Of a DNA stretch of 64,000 bases, positions 1 through 11,219 are shown piece by piece (position 1 is the stretch's first letter; the number at the start of each line of letters is the position of its first letter). Made by a program: the position numbers and the translations under genes. Location: positions 17,611,258-17,675,257 of the forward strand of contig NC_063049.1 of assembly GCF_018812025.1 (NCBI RefSeq). The letters run 5' to 3'. Source of the stretch: Megalobrama amblycephala (Eukaryota > Chordata > Actinopteri > Cypriniformes > Xenocyprididae). The notes below the pieces were generated by a model. The model was not told the DNA's origin. It ran no database searches and was given only the letters and a program-made list of their open reading frames with translations.

Positions 1-443
1 CGACAATAACCCTCAAATATCATCAGTATGCATAGAGACTGAACCAGAGGACGATGGAATATTCATGTTTTCCTAATAACCAGATGGGAAGAATTAATCA
101 AATCACTCTATAATTTATTAATGCGATCACTTTAAGGCGGGTTATTGGCTAGAAAAAATGCATGCGATGTAAATGTATGCGATGTATGTTCAACCTCAGG
201 GGGTTTTGGGACTCTCTGGTGACTATCTTGCTCATAAAATTATATTTTTTTGCTCATAAAACTTTCTCTTTGGTACCAAGTTGATACTTAAAATATATAT
301 CTATGTATTACGATACTGGAGAAAGACTATAAGTCATCTGGCATGATTTTTATGGGGATTATTCTTTACATAAGACATGTCCTGTATTTACATAAATACA
401 GCTAGATGGAATTTTCTATTGTCACACACACACACACACACAC
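1..443. other. AT-rich unique DNA, nothing recognised
   Basis: No open frame, transposon end or promoter signature was recognised before the CA microsatellite. Confidence 0.5.
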
Positions 444-447
444 ACAC
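423..447. repeat. (CA)n microsatellite
   Basis: About twelve CA units directly abut the terminal motif cactaccgtt of the next MITE. Vertebrate dinucleotide repeats are often seeded at transposon edges. Confidence 0.95.
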
Positions 448-1222
448 TACCGTTAAAAAATTTGGGGTCGGTAAGATTTTTAAAATGTTTTTGAAAAAAG
501 TATCTAATGCCCATTAAGGCTGAAATTTTTTGATAGAAAAAATACAGTAAAAATAAATATTACTACTATTTAAAATTAGAGGATTAGGGCCAAGCAAGCA
601 ATAATAAAAAAATAAAACCATCTCGAGATTAAAGTTGTTAAATTTATTAATAATAATAACTTACTATAATAATAACTTAATAACTAAATAAACTCAAATT
701 ACGAGAAAAAAACTTGTTAAATTTCAAGAAAAAAGTCGAGATAAAATGTTGAGAATAAACTCGTTAAATTACGAGAAAAAAGTTGTTAGATTATGAGAAC
801 AAATTCGTTAAATTATGAGAAAAAAGTCGTTAAATTTCGAGAAAAAAAGTCGAGATAAAATGTTGAGAATAAAGTCATTAAATTACGAGAAAAAAAGTTG
901 TTAAATTATGAGAACAAATTCGTAATTTAACGAATTTGTTCTCGTAATTTAACAATTTTTTTTTTCATAATTTAATGAGTATATGAGAACAAATTCGTAA
1001 TTTAACAAATTTGTTCTCGTAATTTAACGACTTTTTTCTCATAATTTAATGAATATATTTGAAAATGTAATTTATTCCTGTAATGACAATAGAAAGTTCA
1101 GCATTTATTTGAAATAGAAATCATTCGTAACATTATAAATGTATTTACTGTCACTTTTGATTAATGCGTCCATGCTGAAAAGTATTAATTTAAATAAATA
1201 AATACATCTGAATGGTAGTGTA
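444..1222. mobile_element. Tc1-like palindromic MITE, split by a minisatellite
   Basis: The left end reads acactaccgtt and the right end aatggtagtgta, which are inverted versions of the same terminus. The interior carries family motifs seen again at 6.5, 12.2, 21.2, 57.2 and 59.8-60.6 kb, such as atgtaatttattcctgt and agtaaaaata. The element is interrupted at about 579 and resumes at about 1051. It has no coding capacity. Confidence 0.7.
579..1050. repeat. Inverted minisatellite array inside the MITE
   Basis: Units of roughly 20-22 bases built on ttaaattacgagaaaaaag recur in direct orientation from about 694 to 915, then in reverse orientation to about 1047. A longer unit of about 113 bases, beginning aaatttc[a/g]aga, occurs twice (about 719 and 832). 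The switch point is a palindrome around 905-940 (gagaacaaattcgt and its complement). This is not CRISPR: units are contiguous, without unique spacers. Confidence 0.8.
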
Positions 1223-2000
1223 GATGCACAAACAAGTAACTGCTTTCCAGCACTATTTCACTTGATTTAGTTTGAAAAATGCAAATTGTTTTTTGCTCTG
1301 GTATCAAATATTGAGGATTGTGAAATTGTGCTGGTGCTGGTATCAACTACCAAAGTTTTGATATTGCAAGGGAAAAGACACTAACTTTAATAAGTAAAGA
1401 AAGTAAAGAAGGTTGATTGGTATTCTGAAAAGAAAAAACTTCACAGATGGAAGATGTCAACATCTCAAAAAGAGAAACCGTACATAACCACAGGACCGTT
1501 CTTGTAGATACAGTAGACTGTCAATAGTGTAAGGCTCTTTTATGCAAACACAACTCTCTACAGATGTGCATATGGAGCAGACGTTAATGAGCCGTCCGAT
1601 GAGAAGTGCTGTTTACCCACACTGAATGTGTCCTTCACCTTCCCTTTGTACTATAGAGTTCCCTCTCTGTTCACTGCTGAATTATTCCCTTTGATGCACC
1701 TAAACACACACACGCATACACATATATAGAGTGTGCAGACCTGTCACAGGCCCCTCTGCTCTTTTCGCAGTTAGACCTCAGGCTCTGCATCTCTGAATCA
1801 TGTGTTCATGTTCATGCGTTCATCAGTGCATGATCAGATCACTTGACCATGAATAATGTTTATCAAGCCTTCAAGTGCATTTACAATCGAAGTGCATTTT
1901 TAGATTCGTCTCCTGTGCACAACATGCTTTCTAAAATCACAATAGGTAAGCAAATAGCTTTAAAGTGGAAACTTGTATATAGTATATAGTATTTACGACT
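1223..2000. other. Unique intergenic or intronic DNA
   Basis: No transposon ends or supported exons seen. It flanks the THAP fragment on its downstream side, and no transposase-like continuation of that fragment is visible here. Confidence 0.5.
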
Positions 2001-2119
2001 CTTTTCAGCCTTTAGCCACTGCCTACAATGTGCTGGATCCTTCACTGGAAACCGTAAGTAACTCACTTCTGTTAAACGTTTGAATTCTTGCACCCAAGAA
2101 CAATACAAGTTGACACCAT
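2001..2119 (-). pseudogene. THAP zinc-finger domain fragment, frameshifted
   Basis: Read on the minus strand from an ATG at 2119-2117, the first frame gives MVSTCIVLGCKNSNV, matching the THAP start with its C-x4-C pair and the following Asn. After one frameshift and a stop near 2072, the next frame gives EVSYLRFPVKDP followed by HCRQWLKA, which supplies the conserved Phe-Pro and Trp. The later Cys-x2-His pair is not seen. THAP domains bind DNA and occur in THAP proteins and in P-element and Kolobok transposases. This is either a decayed transposon piece or a broken first exon; no partner exon is visible. Confidence 0.55.
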
Positions 2120-2153
2120 TATGACTAAAAGTTTACTTAGAAGTATTTCCTAC

Positions 2154-2402
2154 TAGGGGTGTAACAGTACGCGTATTCGTACCGAACGGTTCACGAGGCA
2201 AATTCCAAAGTAAGTGATCATCCCTATGTGAACAGGGCACGCGTGTGCCCTATGTAGCCGTTTGGAATGCACTTGGCCAAGGGAGTGGCGTAATTTCCTC
2301 ATTATCTTCAGCTGACTGCAGACTGGAAGTGGCCTTGGACAGCAACATGCCCAAGACAGCAACATAGTTCAACACTTCTGTTTGTTTGAGTATCCATTAT
2401 CA
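2154..2402. mobile_element. hAT-like terminal fragment
   Basis: Starts taggggtgtaacagtacg, a terminus related to the element end at 3796. Only one end is seen, so it is a truncated copy or a solo end. Confidence 0.5.
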
Positions 2403-2641
2403 TTAAAGGGTTAGTTCACCCAAAAATGAAAATTCTGTCATTTATTACTCACCCTCATGCCGTTCCACACCCGTAAGACCTTCGTTCATCTTTGGAACAC
2501 AAATTAAGATACTTTAGTTGAAATCCGATGGCTCTGTGAGGCTTGCATAGGGAGCAATAACATTTCCTCTCTCAAGATCCATTAATGTACTAAAAACATA
2601 TTTAATTAACATATTTAAACATATTTAATTCATGTGAGTAC

Positions 2642-3796
2642 TAGGGCTGTAACGATATGCGATATGAAACCGAAACCGCGATACGCAGGTCCACGAACCT
2701 GTATCGCGATGTGAGAATGCAGAATCGCGACACACCCCTTCCAACTCCCAGAGTTATCCTTCCTGTCCAGATCCAATGCTACCACATTTTTAAATTACTA
2801 TAAGTATTAGGGGTGTAACGATTTATCGTAGATGGTGTGTCTCAATCAGCTCTCTAGTTCAGTAAGTGTTTCGGGCACACATTGAATCTTGCAAGCAGGT
2901 TTAAACGTTTCTCATGTCAGTCTCTTGCATGGTCGCGTGAGAAAAGTCGTGGCTTTCTTTCACCGCAGTGCACAGCAACAGCTGTGCTCACAGAAAAGCA
3001 AAAGACGCTTGCGATGCTTTGCTTTAAGTTAGGGGCCGTTCACATATTGCGTCTTTTCCGCGTGCAAGTCAGTTATTATTTTCAAATGTAGCCGGGCGGC
3101 AGGCGCGCTCATAATGGGATCAACGCGGTCGCGACGCGCATGCAATTCTCAACTTCTCAGAATGCCGCAAGTGCACCGCAGGTCGTGTGACAAGAATCAA
3201 CCGATCAGCTATGGCCTTTCCGTAACAAAACATCAAAAGCTCAGCCGAACAGCTGATCATAGCTGTTCATGGTGGTTTTTATATCTTATCTCCATCAATA
3301 TATCTCGTAGTAAAACTAATGCAAGGGCTAGAAATCATTTATCCTTTGCAGAAGCATCCTGATCCTCTTGGAGAGCTCAGTTCATGGTTGCATAGCAACG
3401 ACCGACGCCACAGGAGCGCAAGCGCTTTGGAAAGAAGGAGAAGCGGTGTGGCCGCGCCTTCCACGCATTTTTAGACGCGATATGTGAACGGCCCCTATTC
3501 ATAATTCTAAGTTCATGTTAAATTTAACATTTTTTTTCAGTGACAGACAGCCCTATTCAACTGTTAATTTGAATACAGAAGGTTTTTATTAAAATTTTAT
3601 ATTTATTTATTTTATTGAAATCTGAGATCTTGTATGTACAACAAGGAAAATTATTGAAATTTGTTCATGTTTTTTTAATAAATCTTGTTTGAATTTCAGT
3701 TTCATTTTGTTCAAAATATCGTGATACGTATTGTATCGTGAACTCTGTATCGAGATACGTACCGTATCGTGACCTAAGCGTATCGTTACACCCCTA
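2642..3796. mobile_element. hAT non-autonomous element with 8-bp TSD
   Basis: Left end tagggctgtaacgatatg, right end catatc-type sequence closing in cgttacacccct. It is flanked by a perfect 8-base duplication gtgagtac at 2634-2641 and 3797-3804, the hAT target-site size. No transposase frame. It carries an internal TIR element at 3031-3496 and a second start-like motif (taggggtgtaacgattt) near 2808. Confidence 0.9.
3031..3496. mobile_element. 466-bp TIR MITE nested in the hAT element
   Basis: The ends are inverted copies of aggggccgttcacatat. The interior is CpG-rich, unlike its AT-rich host. No target duplication is visible, so the exact insertion type is open. Confidence 0.8.
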
Positions 3797-4121
3797 GTGA
3801 GTACAGTGGTTCAATATTAATATTATTATAATGTGACGAGAATATTTTTGGTACGCCAAAAAAATAAAAAATAACGACTTATATAGTGATGGCCGATTTC
3901 AAAACACTGCTTCAGGAAGCTTCGGAGCATAATGAATCAGTGTGTTGAATCAGCGGTTCAGAGTGCCAAAGTCACATGATTTCAGCAGTTTGGTGGTTTG
4001 ACACGCGATCCGAATCATGATTTGACACAGAAGAATCATAAAACTCCAAAGCAGTGTTTTGAAATCGGCTATCACTAAATAAGTTGGTGCACCAAAAATA
4101 TTCTCATCGCTTTATAATAGG

Positions 4122-4205
4122 GCTGCAACAAACGATTATTTTGATAATCGATTAATCTATCGATTATTAGAACGATTAATCGACTAATCATCGATTGTTG
4201 CACTG
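4122..4205. mobile_element. Small hAT-derived MITE
   Basis: A run of overlapping attaatcgat-type motifs, read on both strands, begins with gggctgcaac and ends near gttgca. It lies inside the right part of the TTAA element. Confidence 0.55.
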
Positions 4206-4594
4206 ATTAATCAGTAAGCTTTGCTAAATATGTTTTTAGTACCTTTATGGATCTTGAGAGAGGCCTCACTGAGCTATTGGATTTCAACAAAAATATCTTA
4301 ATTTGCGTTCCAAAGATTAACAAAGGACTTCCGGGTGTGGAACTGCATGAGGGTGAGTAATAAATGACATTATTTTCATTTTTGTGTAAACTAATCCTAA
4401 CCAATAGTCTTTAGCTATCTGTATTTGACCAATGGCAGATGAGAGGAGTGTTCAGGAAAAGTATTTTTCATATGATACAAATTAAACATATTAAACTTAT
4501 TAAAAGTTAATTTTTATAGTATCACATTAATGTTTTTTATTTAAATATTGTTTATGCAATTGATAAATAAGAATGGCAGGGTGGTTCTGTTAAG

Positions 4595-4860
4595 TTAATT
4601 TACTGAAAAATTCTGTCATCAATAACCTACCCTCGATTTTCAAACGTGTATGACTTTCTTTTGTGTAACAAGGATTTAAACTGACAGCCTCAGTGACCTT
4701 CAGTTTCAGTGCATCTTTTATCAGCATAATGAAAGCGAACGGTGACTAAAGCTGTCACTCTGCTAAACATCTCCTTTTGTGTTCCATGAAAGAAAGAAAG
4801 TCATGGGTTTAGATAAGTTGAGGGAGAGTATGATGACACAATCTTCTGTTTTTGACTGAA
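4595..4860. mobile_element. Degraded Angel-like palindrome
   Basis: Left arm motifs aaattctgtcatc and taccctcgatt are mirrored on the right by gagggagagtatgatgaca. This is an older copy of the family that is complete at 58177-58496. Confidence 0.6.
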
Positions 4861-6182
4861 CTTTACCATCAAGTCCTTTCCACATGACTTCATCAGGGTT
4901 CTACCCAACATTTCAACACAATCATCATGCAAATAGTCATGCAAATGGAAGGGTGACACGCTTTCGACGTTGTGCTGTGCAATGATAGTATTAATGATAA
5001 TCACATAAAAAGCTAAAATTGCTTGAAATTTGAATATGCAGTGGCATCGAGAAGAATGATGTGAAAGAGTCTTTAGTCTCCTCCAAAGCAGCCTAGATTC
5101 ATCTCATGAAAATTCAGGCACACAGTCCTCCATTTACACATCAGCTACATGACAGCTCCACTTTAAAACGGAATAGAGTTTTTCCCCTTCATTTTTCCTT
5201 GATTGAGCAAATCACAGGGGAAGTAGGCTCTGAAAACTCACTCACCCTGTGAAACTACAACTCGTGAACAAATGACTGGCATTCACAAGCCTTTTAAAAG
5301 CGAACCCCTCCTCACCTGCCCAACGTATCTCTTCTCAGCTACCTCCACTACAATACGACCCTCATCCAAAAATAGAACATTTTTACAAGAACTAGGATGA
5401 CAGCACGCTGCGACGGGAATGAGGCAATTAGATCTAAAACAAGAGAAGGTGTGCTTAAAGACATGTTTAAATACTCAGAACCAAAGAGACACGAATGAAA
5501 GAACACAGTGATATATTTAGAAACCAAAGTGCCGTGAAGTTATCACAGAGACAAACAGTCTCAAATAAAATCGGTTTCTAAGCTCCGCTGTGACAATGAA
5601 GATAGGACTTCAAAAAGCACAGCTGAGATATGTGCACTTGTCAGAGCAGAGATGCCGTTAAGTGAATATTACAGCACTTACCCTGTAGCTATCAGTGAGA
5701 AGCATTCATGGAGACAGATGCAGCGCGTCTGTCCAAAGTATATATAGACATCACTTGGTTGAGAGCCAAAGTTCAGATGATAAAATGTACCTAAGGATTA
5801 TGGCTGCATCTAAAGTTTGTACTATTCTGATAAGAATCTATTACGATGATTATTAGAACAATTTGTTTATTTGATGCAAGGAATAAATCAACAGCTCTTA
5901 AAGCACTTTAAAGCATCTTTCACATTTAAATTACTATCACACACTCAGCAGATGACTGAGGAACCATCTCACCCAGCACATAACTGATTTCAGATGCTCT
6001 CCTCAGGCACCTGGGATCACTAACAGCTAAAACTTCCTGATTAAAGCACAGTTTCTTCTAAACAGCTGTTAGGCGGCTCAAGTTTATTTGATTGTATTTA
6101 TTGTATTTTATATCCAACTGTTCAACTATCCAGCTTTTGACTTGAGATCAAGGTTTTATTTTAGGTTCTAAATAGTACATAA
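4861..6182. other. Unique DNA, no feature recognised
   Basis: Mixed composition and no obvious repeat ends. It may be intronic. No frame with coding character was seen on either strand. Confidence 0.5.
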
Positions 6183-8140
6183 TAGTGTTGTCATGACACT
6201 GGAATTTCCAATTTCGATACGATACCTTGAAAAATATCGATATTCAATAACATTTTTGATAGCATGGGGAAAACTGACATATATACCGCCATACAAATAA
6301 TTTGTTATTATCTCATATTTTTTTTGATAATTTGGGTAACTTGGTTGTAATAGCTTACACACAGCACAGGGAGGCTTTATTTGAATTGCTGAACTATATT
6401 TACAAAAAATAAAAAATAAATACAAGTAAACAGTCAGTAATAAAATGAGAATAAATTACAAATGATGGAAGGTTGTGCTGTTTAATATTTTTTATAACCT
6501 GTGATACTTTTTTTTTCAGGATTCTTTGATGAATTCAAATTTAAAGAACAGCATTTATTTAAAATAGAAATCTTTTTTAACAATATACACTACCGTTCAA
6601 AATTTTGGGGTCAGTAATTTTGTTTTCTTTCTTTTTAAAAAAAAAAAAAAATAAATACTTTTATTCAGCAAGGATGTGTGAAATTGACAAAAAGTGATAT
6701 TAAAGTGATAGTTCTATTTTTAATAGAAAATGTATTAAAAACATTTCTATTTTTAATAATTTCTGTTCTTTTTAACTTTTTATTCATAAATGAATCCTGA
6801 AAAAAAAAAAAAAGTATTACAGGTTCCAAAAAAATATTAAGCAGCACAACTGTTTCCAACATTGATAATAACGGAGTATCAAATCAGCATATTAGAATGA
6901 TTTCTGAAGGATCATGTGACACTGAAATAAATAACATAATTGCTGCAATAAAATATATTTATTTTACATATTTACTAAATTAGAATTAATTGAACGCTAA
7001 ATAAATAACTTATTTCATGTTATGACCAAACAAAAATATCTATATTTATGTTTTTATATGATACATTTTATATAAATATTATAAATTTATATAAGTTTCC
7101 CAAAATTTCCAATTAATTCCCATAAATTCTCATAAATTCCCATAAATTCCTGTTAGGTTTCCAAATTGGAATATTTTCAAAATTCCCCAGGTTAAGTTCC
7201 CATGGAAAGTTTCCGGAAATTTTTTCCGCAACCCTACTGCTACTTCACAGTAGGGTCTAAATCAGCACTATAGGAGCTATCAGTGACGTGAGTGTACTTT
7301 GATTGGTTAAACGCATGTCAAACACAGGCACAGGGCATTTTTTAAAAAGCCGTGTAAACATATTTACTTCACGACCGAGGAAAACAGCGATAACGGCATT
7401 CACCTGTTGTCTGCATGGTTGCGTGTTCTTTTCTCCGCCTCGATACTGAAAGTTGCCATAGGAGATTTCGTCTCATAGCCCCAATTTTTGCTCTTTCAGT
7501 CGCGTAAATTATGCGTTTACATTCCATCTCTGTTAACACGAAAACCCATCCACCAGTTTTTACCATTAAGGAAAAATTAGTTCCTGGGGAACTATCCAAG
7601 TGGCTAGTTCCTAGAACTATTCAGTGCGAAAGCCCTTATAGATCAGTGGTGCACACATTTTTGGTGTGAGCGCAAAACCTGTGGGAATGACTAAAATTAT
7701 GCTCAATAAAAGGACTATTCAACCAGAGCGAATGAGACGAGTGAGTGAGAAGAGGTGGGTGTGTGTCAATTCGTCGAGAAGAGAGAGTGAGAACACGCAG
7801 CTGGAATCAGTGTATCAATACTGCAGAAAAGGAGTATTTGGAACCATTTCAGATATTTCAGTATCGATACATATCAAAATATCAATATTTTTGTATATAA
7901 TATATAATATAATAATATTTAAATACTAATAGTAAGGAATAGCTTGGCTTTAGAAAAATTATGCTTTTTATCATTTTCAAAACTAAACAAAAAAGCCCCT
8001 GTAAAAACTATTCAACTAAAATTATGTATAAATTGTTTATTATTTTTATTGTTGACACTGTCAACTATTCATTTTGGCCATACAGAGCACTACACTTTAA
8101 GATCACAAGCGTTTGATGTTACAGAAGTGCCATTTTTGGT
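6183..8140. mobile_element. Mosaic of hAT and Tc1-MITE fragments
   Basis: Sequence resembling a hAT end with cgatac and atatcgat motifs lies at 6183-6260 and reappears at 7815-7930. Between them are a Tc1-MITE arm (6485-6950, with cactaccgttcaaaatttt near 6587) and a second hAT terminus (7083-7236) whose complement opens agtagggttgcggaaa. Exact order of insertion is uncertain. Confidence 0.6.
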
Positions 8141-8740
8141 AAATTAGTACGCCTTTTCCCTTCCTACGGCTGAATATGGAAAAATGATGGGGCTTTTAGG
8201 GCGAAGGGCAAAGGTTAATGATTTCGCCTAGCTGATGCTTGAAGGTCAGCGCATTGGCAGAGCATCTAGCGCAGTGGCAGAGAAAAGGCTAAGTCACAGA
8301 TTCTGGCAGGGGACTACCGCATCCCACAATGCAACAGTGCGTTTGTGTCACTCTGGCCCTTCCATGCTGCCTGACGGGGGACGAGCTTAAAGGGGTGTGG
8401 GGTCATTACGTAACCTCTATCTGTTATCGTGACAGAGCAGGCAGTTTTGGAGAGCGAGGTTAGGGTCCAGAGGAAAGACAGGAAGTTTTGTTGCTTAGAG
8501 CAGATCGTGTTCTGGGCTCCTGAAGGGCAGAGCCTGGCAGCGTGTCCATGCACAGCATATGTCATGCCGAGTCAAAACAGCACTTACGGCTGAGACGGCA
8601 AAAAAAACACATCCTGCACCTCCCTCTACCTCCACCTATCCATCTACCTTTCCATCAATCACTCAAAAACCAGAACAGGGCTGCAAACTAAAATAAATGA
8701 CTAGGGAGCCACCAGCTTCTACAACGCAACATTTTTTTTA
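8141..8740. other. Unique DNA with a TTACGTAA site
   Basis: No repeat signature recognised. The segment includes the palindrome ttacgtaa near 8406, a C/EBP- or PAR-bZIP-type motif. A single motif does not establish a regulatory element. Confidence 0.3.
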
Positions 8741-8748
8741 TCTGCCAG

Positions 8749-8993
8749 CAGGGCTTGACATTAACTTTTTTGCTCATCATCCACTGTGGCTAGTGGTTTT
8801 CCAAAGTTACTAGCCACAATTTTGACATTGATACCATGGGGAAAAAACTGAAATAGGCTAATAAAAAGATTACAATTGAAAAATGTATACATTATATAAA
8901 ATTCAACCCACCAAAGTGGCTAGTAGTAGTAACTGCTTTCCACGCCACTGCTGAAATCCACCCGCATTTGGCGGGTGTTAAGGTCAAGCCCTG
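8749..8993. mobile_element. hAT MITE with perfect 8-bp TSD
   Basis: A 245-base element with ends cagggcttgacattaac and, inverted, cagggcttgaccttaac. It is flanked by identical tctgccag at 8741-8748 and 8994-9001. Non-coding; mobilisation would need a hAT transposase supplied in trans. Confidence 0.95.
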
Positions 8994-9184
8994 TCTGCCA
9001 GTATAATCTCTCGATAAAGTTGGCTGTTCGCAAGTGATTCAGTGCAAAGCTTCTTATTTCAACCCTTTAATAACAGTCACTGCTGCTGCGATGAATGAAC
9101 AATTCAAATCAAGATACAGAATACACATTTGAAATTTGAAACAATTGAAATAGTTTTTCTAGTTATCTGGTTCTACTAAAGTTA

Positions 9185-9612
9185 GTAGGGGTGGAACAAT
9201 GCAACAACATAATCAATGACGTTGATGCATCACGCAGTTTATGTTCATCCCCAATGATGGCAGCTTTGGATCTCAGGCATGCTGAAAGTGAGGTTTTATC
9301 CCAAAAAATCTCGAACTTTTGTGCTTTACAACAGAATTTTGTTTTTTTATAAGCATGACAACTGCATTCTATAACTTAACCGAAACCTGAAAATGTTTTA
9401 GGACTCACAACTGCATTCTCAGCAACCCCATGCTGTTAAAACGCCAAAAGATTAATAGCAGAAGTCATGGTTATTGTTTATTGGTAAGTTAACCAAAGGA
9501 TTAATTGACTAATCAAAAATAATTAAAAGATTTAAAAAAAAAAAAAGATAGACTAATCAAGAAAAATCAATAGATTAATCAATTGAAAAAATAATCGGCC
9601 TTAAAAATTAGG
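9185..9612. mobile_element. hAT-like remnant
   Basis: Opens taggggtggaacaatgc and contains repeated attaatcaat-type motifs near 9500-9590. One end only was found. Confidence 0.4.
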
Positions 9613-10279
9613 TATAATATGTCTTGCTTTATTTTCTAAAGCAAACATATACCGGGAAAATGACTCATGGTACCGACAGCTGTGAACTCAGTAACAGCTC
9701 TGAATGTTTCATAATAGTCATTTGTTTACAAATCAAATGACTCGCACTGTGTTCATTGAACATGAAAGATGCAGAATATTGGTGAAGGAAACATGGATAC
9801 ACACTCTAAAGATCAACTAGTGTAACTAAACAACTTTTAGCACTACCTCTGAAAATGTTTTCCCAACATCATCATGTAAATGAGATGGGGGATGCACCAA
9901 TATTAAAATTCTGGACTTACATCAACAGGATGACAATTACTTGTTTTGGTTGATAAACGATAAATACTATTTTGTCTAAAGTTAAAAATACAACCCTAAA
10001 CTAAAATCAAACATTTTAAATGCTACACGTGAACTTAGGCATCATAAGATTTATAAAGTACAGTATGAATAATGGATATTCATTTTGAGATTTGCTTACA
10101 TTTAACAGTGTTAATAGTAATTAATAGTGTTTAAAAGAGTAACTTTGCGTTGTGATAAGACGACAGTAAAAGATCATCTGAATGTAAAAATAGAAGAAAT
10201 GATTTCAATAAATGAAATTTATATCCTATGGTACTACTGATATATCACACATCAGTAATCAATAGAGACAAATTGTTGT
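9613..10279. other. AT-rich DNA with a weak hAT-like fragment
   Basis: The motif gggatgcaccaatatt near 9889 resembles a hAT terminus. Otherwise nothing is recognised. Confidence 0.35.
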
Positions 10280-10980
10280 CACCGTCTATTGGCGCTTATG
10301 CTACCATTTTCGTTGCAGTCTAGAGCCCGGCAGAGACATTCATCCAAACTCATCCCTCGCTATCTCAGTCTATCAATATGTACTACTGAGAGTCTGTCCT
10401 TGGCTTATGTTGGCTCTCCTTCTGGGTCTCAATTTCCATCTTTATCTTCCCGCAGATGATGTCATTGTAAAGCCATGTGCCAACTAAACAAGGGCTGGCA
10501 AGGGACAGGATTGTGGGATTTTGGAGCACAGAGCACTAATAAGTATTCTCACATCCCTCTGTTCACTGCATGTCCTCTTCTGTTGACATCAACTCAGCAC
10601 AGCAATGGCTTAGGCAATGAAACAGAACTTCAATTACACACTCATCTGGTTTGGCCCGAGAGGTTTTAGGGCAGAGAGGACACTCACTCTATGATTGTTC
10701 GCTGTGTCCCCCTCAAAATTTCCCGCTTAGCTTGGGGGAGCATTGCAGCTGTCACAGGCCTCTATTCCCATTGCCTAATAAGCCAGTAATGCAAAAATCT
10801 CTATATAAAAAACCCTTTGCCAACCAAATGTCTGTGATGGTTGAGGGAGTCTTTTTATTAGAAGCAGCACCCAATAATTACCATTCCACTTCACTGAGTA
10901 CCGGCCCAAGCAATTAATGTGTCATCCAATTAGCCCACCAGGAGATCCATAAAGAGCCCACCATTGTTAGCGTGCAGATG
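10280..10980. promoter_or_regulatory. Candidate conserved non-coding enhancer block
   Basis: About 700 bases of balanced composition with no repeat ends and no supported exon. Dense homeodomain-like cores appear in caataattacc, caattaatg and ccaattagc (10870-10940), with a SOX-type ccattgtt and an E-box caggtg just after. This is the texture of deeply conserved developmental enhancers, but conservation cannot be tested here. Confidence 0.35.
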
Positions 10981-11219
10981 ACTCAAACCCAGGTGACGCT
11001 CAACATTTGCAAGCTCAGTTAGCCTACAACTTAATGTATGCGTTTCAGTTTATTAACTTAACACAAAACACTCATTCAGGGTGCTTTCAATAAAGTTAGA
11101 ACCACCTCTTCAGTTTTAAAACATTACAATTAGCACCCAAAAGATTTTTGCCTCCACACATAGTGAGTGAACTAGGAAATTTTACCAGCCATGAAACTGT
11201 ATTTTGCATTTTTATTTAA

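Larger units (their letters stand above)
2407..4399. mobile_element. TTAA-type Angel-like palindromic element, heavily invaded
   Basis: The left arm begins after TTAA (2403-2406) with agggttagttcacccaaaa and continues into aattctgtcat and actcaccctcatg. The matching inverted arm lies at about 4260-4399, with gagggtgagtaataaatg near its end. The host copy is non-coding. It contains a hAT insertion (2642-3796) and a small MITE (4122-4205). The right TTAA has decayed. Confidence 0.75.

Noticed and set aside
694..1047. Regular short repeats resembling a CRISPR array
   Set aside because: Units are contiguous, partly inverted, have no unique spacers and lie in a vertebrate MITE.
8220..8290. Possible tRNA-like or SINE promoter motif around gcgcagtggcagag
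   Set aside because: No A and B box pair at correct spacing and no cloverleaf seen.
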